Assembly: GCA_964506245.1 (NCBI GenBank)
Contig: CAZDKK010000007.1
Coordinates: forward strand, 1-64,000
DNA: 64,000 bases
Origin: CAZDKK01 sp964506245
Lineage (GTDB): Bacteria > Eisenbacteria > RBG-16-71-46 > CAIMUX01 > WJJG01
Direction: 5' to 3'
The notes under the pieces are model-generated. The model made no database searches, had not been told where the DNA came from, and saw nothing but the letters and a program-made list of their open reading frames with translations. Positions 60,602-64,000 of this stretch are shown here, one piece after another. Made by a program: the position numbers and the translations under genes. How positions within the stretch are numbered: position 1 is the first letter of the stretch; the number at the start of each line of letters is the position of its first letter.

Positions 60602-61198
60602 GTGCACCCTGTGGAAAGACCCCACTTGCCGGGGGGGAGGGTATCCCTGGGTCGCCTCGTGTTGGAGGCGGCGATGATCACCTTCGGCGTGCTCCTCGCC
60701 CTGAGCCTGGAGTCCTGGAACGAGCATCGCAATCTGCGGAGACTGGCGCACGAGGCGCTGGTCCATATCCGCATCGAGATGACCCACGACGCGGAGAGAC
60801 TTCGCAAGCAGATGCCGGAGCAGCAGAAGGTCGCCGACGGCCTGCGCACGTACCTGGCGGATCTCGAGGCCGCGAAGCAGGCCGCGGTGCCGCACTTGGC
60901 TCTGCACCCCGCCGGCCTCTCCTCCGCGGCTTGGAAGAGCGCCATGGCCACGCAGGCTCTCGCCCACATGGAGTTCCGGACCGTACAGTCCCTCGCGGGT
61001 TTCTACGAGATGCAGGACTGGCTCGAGCGAATCGAGAACACCTGGCTGCGCCTGATCACGGAACCCCAAGGCGACACCGCAGAGGCGCAGCAGCAGTGGG
61101 CCTCCACGATGCTCAACACCATGCTCGGCTACCTCGAGATCGAGGGGATCCTGCTGGCCCAGGCGGAGGCCACGCTTCCCCACCTGCCGCAGGAGTGA
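60602..61198 (+). CDS. Small single-span membrane protein, function unknown
   Basis: A 198-residue protein with one membrane segment at about residues 19-37 (LVLEAAMITFGVLLALSLES) near the N-terminus. A helical, charged C-terminal part follows (WNEHRNLRRLAHEALVHIRI, EMTHDAERLRKQMPEQQKVA). Small proteins with a VxLEAxMITxGVLLAL-type segment are frequent in related genomes but have no function known to me. I chose the GTG at 60602 because GGAGGAGGCGAAC precedes it; an ATG at 60428 would add 58 low-complexity residues. Confidence 0.65.
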   Translation: MHPVERPHLPGGRVSLGRLVLEAAMITFGVLLALSLESWNEHRNLRRLAHEALVHIRIEMTHDAERLRKQMPEQQKVADGLRTYLADLEAAKQAAVPHLALHPAGLSSAAWKSAMATQALAHMEFRTVQSLAGFYEMQDWLERIENTWLRLITEPQGDTAEAQQQWASTMLNTMLGYLEIEGILLAQAEATLPHLPQE

Positions 61199-61431
61199 CC
61201 CGCCCGCGAGGGTCCCCGCCCGCCTCAGGCCCCTCGGGCCGGTCGGGGTTGCGGCATGCCCGGTCGGACGGATGAGGGCGATGGGGCGACTATCCCCAGG
61301 GCCCACTTACAGTTGCGCTCTTCATTCCCGCCTCCGCTGATCCGCCGTGGCGCCGCGCCGCGCCGTGCCCCCGGGCAGGCCCGGCCGCGCCCTCCAGCCC
61401 CCCGGCGCGGGGTTTTCCCCCGCGGGTGAAA

Positions 61432-61449
61432 AAAGTACTAAACTACTTT
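61432..61449. promoter_or_regulatory. Palindrome upstream of MarR-GNAT gene
   Basis: AAAGTA-N6-TACTTT, a perfect inverted repeat in an AT-rich patch, 40 bases before the MarR-GNAT start. It has the size and position of a MarR-type operator. Confidence 0.5.
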
Positions 61450-61489
61450 CGGAATTTCTGCGTCTAGGGGATAGGCAGGAGGCAGGGAC

Positions 61490-62506
61490 ATGGCCGGGCG
61501 GGAAGGGCCGCGCACGGACATCCTGGCGGAACTGGGCGAGCTGGCGCTGGCCAGCCGCATGAAACGCCTGAGCGAGGCGCTCATGAAGGACGCGGCGGGG
61601 TTCTATGCCGAGCTGGGCGTGGACTTCCACCCGCGTTGGTTCCCGGTCTTCCACGCCTTGGGGCGCGGCGCGCCCCGCCCGATCGGCGCGCTGGCCCAGG
61701 GCCTCGGCCTCACCCACCCCGCCGTCGGCCAGGTCGCGGACCAGATGGTGCGGGCCGGCCTGGTTCGCCAGACGCGCGACCGCCGCGACGACCGCAAGCG
61801 CTTGCTCAGCCTCACGCCCGCGGGCCGGCGGCTCTACCGGCAGCTTTCACCGGTCTGGGAGGCGATCCGCGCCGCGGCGCGCGAGGTCCTCAACGAGGCC
61901 GGGACCGACCTCCTGGCCGACATGGATCGCCTCGAGGCCGCCTTGGCCCGGCGGTCGGTCATGGATCGCGTGCGCGGCCGCCTCGGCATGCGGGCACCGG
62001 GCACGCTGCGCATTGCCGACTACCGGCCGGCGTACAAGAAGCACTTCAAGGCGCTCAACGAGGCGTGGCTGCGAGCCCATTTTGCGATCGAGGATCACGA
62101 CGCCCGCGTCCTGAACGATCCCAACGGCGCCATCATCCGCAAGGGGGGCGCCATCTTCTTCGCGTTGCTCGATGACGAGGTGGTGGGAACCGCCGCGCTC
62201 GTGCGCCACCCCGGCAATCTGCCGGAGCTGTGCAAGATGGCGGTCGCTCCCCGAGCCCGGCGCCGCGGCATCGGCACCGCGCTCGCCCGCGCGGCGATCG
62301 ACCGCGCCCGGGAGTGGCGCGCACCGCGGCTGTACCTGCAGACCAGTCCGCTGCTCGGAGACGCGCTCCGCGTCTACCACCGGCTGGGGTTCCGTCCCAT
62401 CAAGGGCAACCCCCTGCCCTGCCCCAGATACCAGCGCGACAGCACCACCCTGGGGCTGCGGCTGCACCCTGTCCCACCCAGGCCGTCCAAGGAGGTGTCC
62501 CGATGA
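61490..62506 (+). CDS. MarR-type regulator fused to GNAT acetyltransferase
   Basis: A 338-residue fusion. Residues 1-160 are a MarR winged helix (GALAQGLGLTHPAVGQVADQ, MVRAGLVRQTRDRRDDRKRL, LSLTPAGRRLYRQL). Residues 170-320 are a GNAT domain (RIADYRPAYKKHFKALNEAW, MAVAPRARRRGIGTALARAA, LGDALRVYHRLGFRPI). Such fusions are known in several phyla and are thought to acetylate a small molecule while acting on DNA. The start follows AGGAGGCAGGGAC. The S41 gene starts inside its stop codon (ATGA overlap), so the two are coupled. Confidence 0.92.
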   Translation: MAGREGPRTDILAELGELALASRMKRLSEALMKDAAGFYAELGVDFHPRWFPVFHALGRGAPRPIGALAQGLGLTHPAVGQVADQMVRAGLVRQTRDRRDDRKRLLSLTPAGRRLYRQLSPVWEAIRAAAREVLNEAGTDLLADMDRLEAALARRSVMDRVRGRLGMRAPGTLRIADYRPAYKKHFKALNEAWLRAHFAIEDHDARVLNDPNGAIIRKGGAIFFALLDDEVVGTAALVRHPGNLPELCKMAVAPRARRRGIGTALARAAIDRAREWRAPRLYLQTSPLLGDALRVYHRLGFRPIKGNPLPCPRYQRDSTTLGLRLHPVPPRPSKEVSR

Positions 62507-63870
62507 ACTTTCTCCGTTCGATCGCCCGCATCGGTGCGACCGGCGCCCTCTCCTTCGTGGTTTGCGCGGCGATGCCCAGCGCGCGTGGCCAGCAGCAGTT
62601 CTTTGCCCGCCCGGGCGAGCTGCCCGCGATGAATGCTCGCACGCAGGCAGCCGTCCTGGACAGCATCACCACGGCCATCGACACGATCTATGTCATCAAG
62701 GACACGGCGGACCGAATCGTCGCCCATCTGCGCGCCCAGCAAGCCGCGGGAGCGTACAAGGAGCTGACCGATCCGGTCGATTTCGCGCAGAAGGTCTATG
62801 AGGATGCCCGCAGCATCTACGACGACCATCACTTCGACATTCGGGCCATGTACCCGCTCGATCCGAAGGCCGCGGAGCAAGTAGAGGACCCGCGCAACAC
62901 CGAGCGTGCTCAGCGCAACCTGCGGGAGCGCAATTACGGCTTCGAGCGGGTCGAGATCCTCACCGGGAATGTGGGCTACCTCGAGCTGACGCAGTTCGTC
63001 GACACCGATCCAGCGGGAGAGACTGCCGCTGCTGCGATGAACTTCCTCGCCAATGCCTACGCGTTGATCATCGACCTGCGCCAGAACGGGGGAGGCAACG
63101 CCTCCATGATTCGGATGCTCGCCGGATACCTCTTCAAGGAGCAGCAGCAGCTGATCAACTGGTACGTGCGCGATACGGAGACGACCGAACAGTCGTACTC
63201 CCTGGACTACGTCCCTGGCCGGCGGCTGACGGACATCCCGGTCTATGTTCTCACCAGCGGTCTCACGGGCTCGGCCGCCGAGGAATTCACCTTCGACATG
63301 AAGCACCTGAAGCGCGCCACAATCGTGGGGGACACGACCTCGGGGGGTGGCCACACGGTGGCCAACGCCTTCTTCGACTTCGACGGCTTCCGGATCGGCA
63401 TGCGCATTCCCTACGGCCGCGCCTTCGATCCGAAGACCGGCCTGGGCTGGGAGGGGACGGGCGTGATCCCCGACATCGCCGTGCCCAGCGAGCAGGCGTT
63501 GACCGTCGCGCACATGAAGGCGCTCAAGCAGCTCGCGGAGGGCGAGCAGGACGAGGACGCGCGCTTCCGGCTCAACTGGGCGCTGCAGGGCATGGAGTGC
63601 CAGCTCAACCCCGTGGTCCTGCGTCGCGAGCAGCTCACGGAGTACACGGGTGCCTACGGGCCGCGCAGCATCTTCCTGGAAGAGGGCGGCCTCTACTACC
63701 AGCGCGAGGGGCGGCCGAAAATGCTGCTCGCGCCCATGGGCAAGGATCTCTTTCGGGTGGGCGACCTCGAGTATTTCCGCCTGCGCTTCGAGCGCGACGG
63801 ATCGGGGAAGGTGATTCGCGCCGTTGGTCTGTACGACGACGGGCACGAGGATAGCAATGACCGTTCGTGA
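62503..63870 (+). CDS. Exported S41-family peptidase with C-terminal extension
   Basis: A 455-residue protein. Signal peptide to about residue 29 (FVVCAAMPSARG), an N-terminal helical part, then the S41 core: VGYLELTQFVDTD, LIIDLRQNGGGNASMIRMLA, and nucleophile Ser in LTSGLTGSAAEEFTFDMKHL, followed by ATIVGDTTSGGGH. As in interphotoreceptor-retinoid-binding-protein-like members, no CtpA-type Lys is seen. A C-terminal beta-rich part (QLTEYTGAYGPRSIFLEEGG) resembles the DUF3471-like tail of esterases. ATG 62503 follows AAGGAGGTGTCCCG. Confidence 0.85.
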   Translation: MNFLRSIARIGATGALSFVVCAAMPSARGQQQFFARPGELPAMNARTQAAVLDSITTAIDTIYVIKDTADRIVAHLRAQQAAGAYKELTDPVDFAQKVYEDARSIYDDHHFDIRAMYPLDPKAAEQVEDPRNTERAQRNLRERNYGFERVEILTGNVGYLELTQFVDTDPAGETAAAAMNFLANAYALIIDLRQNGGGNASMIRMLAGYLFKEQQQLINWYVRDTETTEQSYSLDYVPGRRLTDIPVYVLTSGLTGSAAEEFTFDMKHLKRATIVGDTTSGGGHTVANAFFDFDGFRIGMRIPYGRAFDPKTGLGWEGTGVIPDIAVPSEQALTVAHMKALKQLAEGEQDEDARFRLNWALQGMECQLNPVVLRREQLTEYTGAYGPRSIFLEEGGLYYQREGRPKMLLAPMGKDLFRVGDLEYFRLRFERDGSGKVIRAVGLYDDGHEDSNDRS

Positions 63871-64000
63871 GGTTGGAGTGATGCGGGGGCGTTGATCCAA
63901 CCGTAACGCAACGGTCTCGCGTGCGGGGAGGCGGCCCGGGACTCGGGGGGGTGACCGGCGCCGCTTCCCCGCCGCACGTTTCCGACGAGGTTTACCCCGT
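63871..64000. other. Window-end intergenic sequence
   Basis: No ORF or RNA seen after the S41 stop; 130 bases only. Confidence 0.4.

Overview
This is a high-GC (roughly two-thirds G+C) bacterial chromosome segment with densely packed genes. No rRNA, tRNA, CRISPR array, insertion sequence or phage gene was recognised. The gene content suggests an uncultured lineage of the FCB superphylum, of the Eisenbacteria, Krumholzibacteria or Latescibacteria kind. The reasons are three gingipain-like C25 proteins, beta-helix proteins, eight exported proteins that end in the same FlgD-like Ig domain, Gram-negative lipoproteins, and multiheme cytochromes. The lineage is an inference; no marker gene settles it.

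Layout. 1-2745: topA (runs off the left edge). 3315-5364: cupin and an alpha/beta-hydrolase lipoprotein. 5455-8342: tldD-tldE pair; TldD carries a Tat signal. 8483-19487: secreted C25 protein, beta-helix protein, second C25 protein. 19576-25455: lipoprotein; then a minus-strand run of a beta-helix protein with an in-frame UGA, an S41 protease lipoprotein, a LolA-like protein and a TPR-zincin; divergent from these, a lipoprotein-like Pcm. 25534-34942: BNR/Asp-box protein, an aconitase-family leuC/leuD-like pair whose small subunit has a very long Lys-Pro tail, third C25 protein. 35019-46431: galactokinase, GT39-like membrane glycosyltransferase, class C beta-lactamase-like hydrolase, large beta-helix protein, dodecin, lipoprotein, M4 metalloprotease. 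46447-47605: lipoprotein plus GNAT pair behind a probable sigma-54 promoter. 48448-51921: NtrC-type response regulator, histidine kinase and lipoprotein operon. 52009-54210: second exported protein interrupted by an in-frame UGA. 54325-60291: Rrf2 regulator, octaheme tetrathionate-reductase-like cytochrome, CbcL-like multiheme/diheme-b quinol oxidoreductase and two YeeE/YedE transporters, in one overlapping operon. 60602-63870: small membrane protein, MarR-GNAT fusion, S41 protease.

The most interesting signal. Two separate exported proteins (24622-23492 and 54210-52009, minus strand) are each split by one in-frame TGA. In both the reading frame continues unchanged and the protein family continues across the codon. 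In both, a GC-rich hairpin follows the TGA and places GGUC at nucleotides 24-27 counted from the U of UGA; the E. coli fdhF SECIS loop also has GGUC, two nucleotides nearer. I read these as candidate selenoproteins of an unusual kind (extracytoplasmic beta-helix and galactose-binding/FlgD proteins). Sporadic nonsense mutation or assembly error remains possible.

Other themes. The three C25 paralogues have lost the GHG catalytic histidine but keep the cysteine and share another histidine. The sulfur operon links tetrathionate/thiosulfate chemistry, quinone-level electron transfer and thiosulfate-type uptake under an Fe-S-type Rrf2 regulator with a clear palindrome. The NtrC-type regulator lies about 3 kb from a good sigma-54 promoter that drives a lipoprotein operon.
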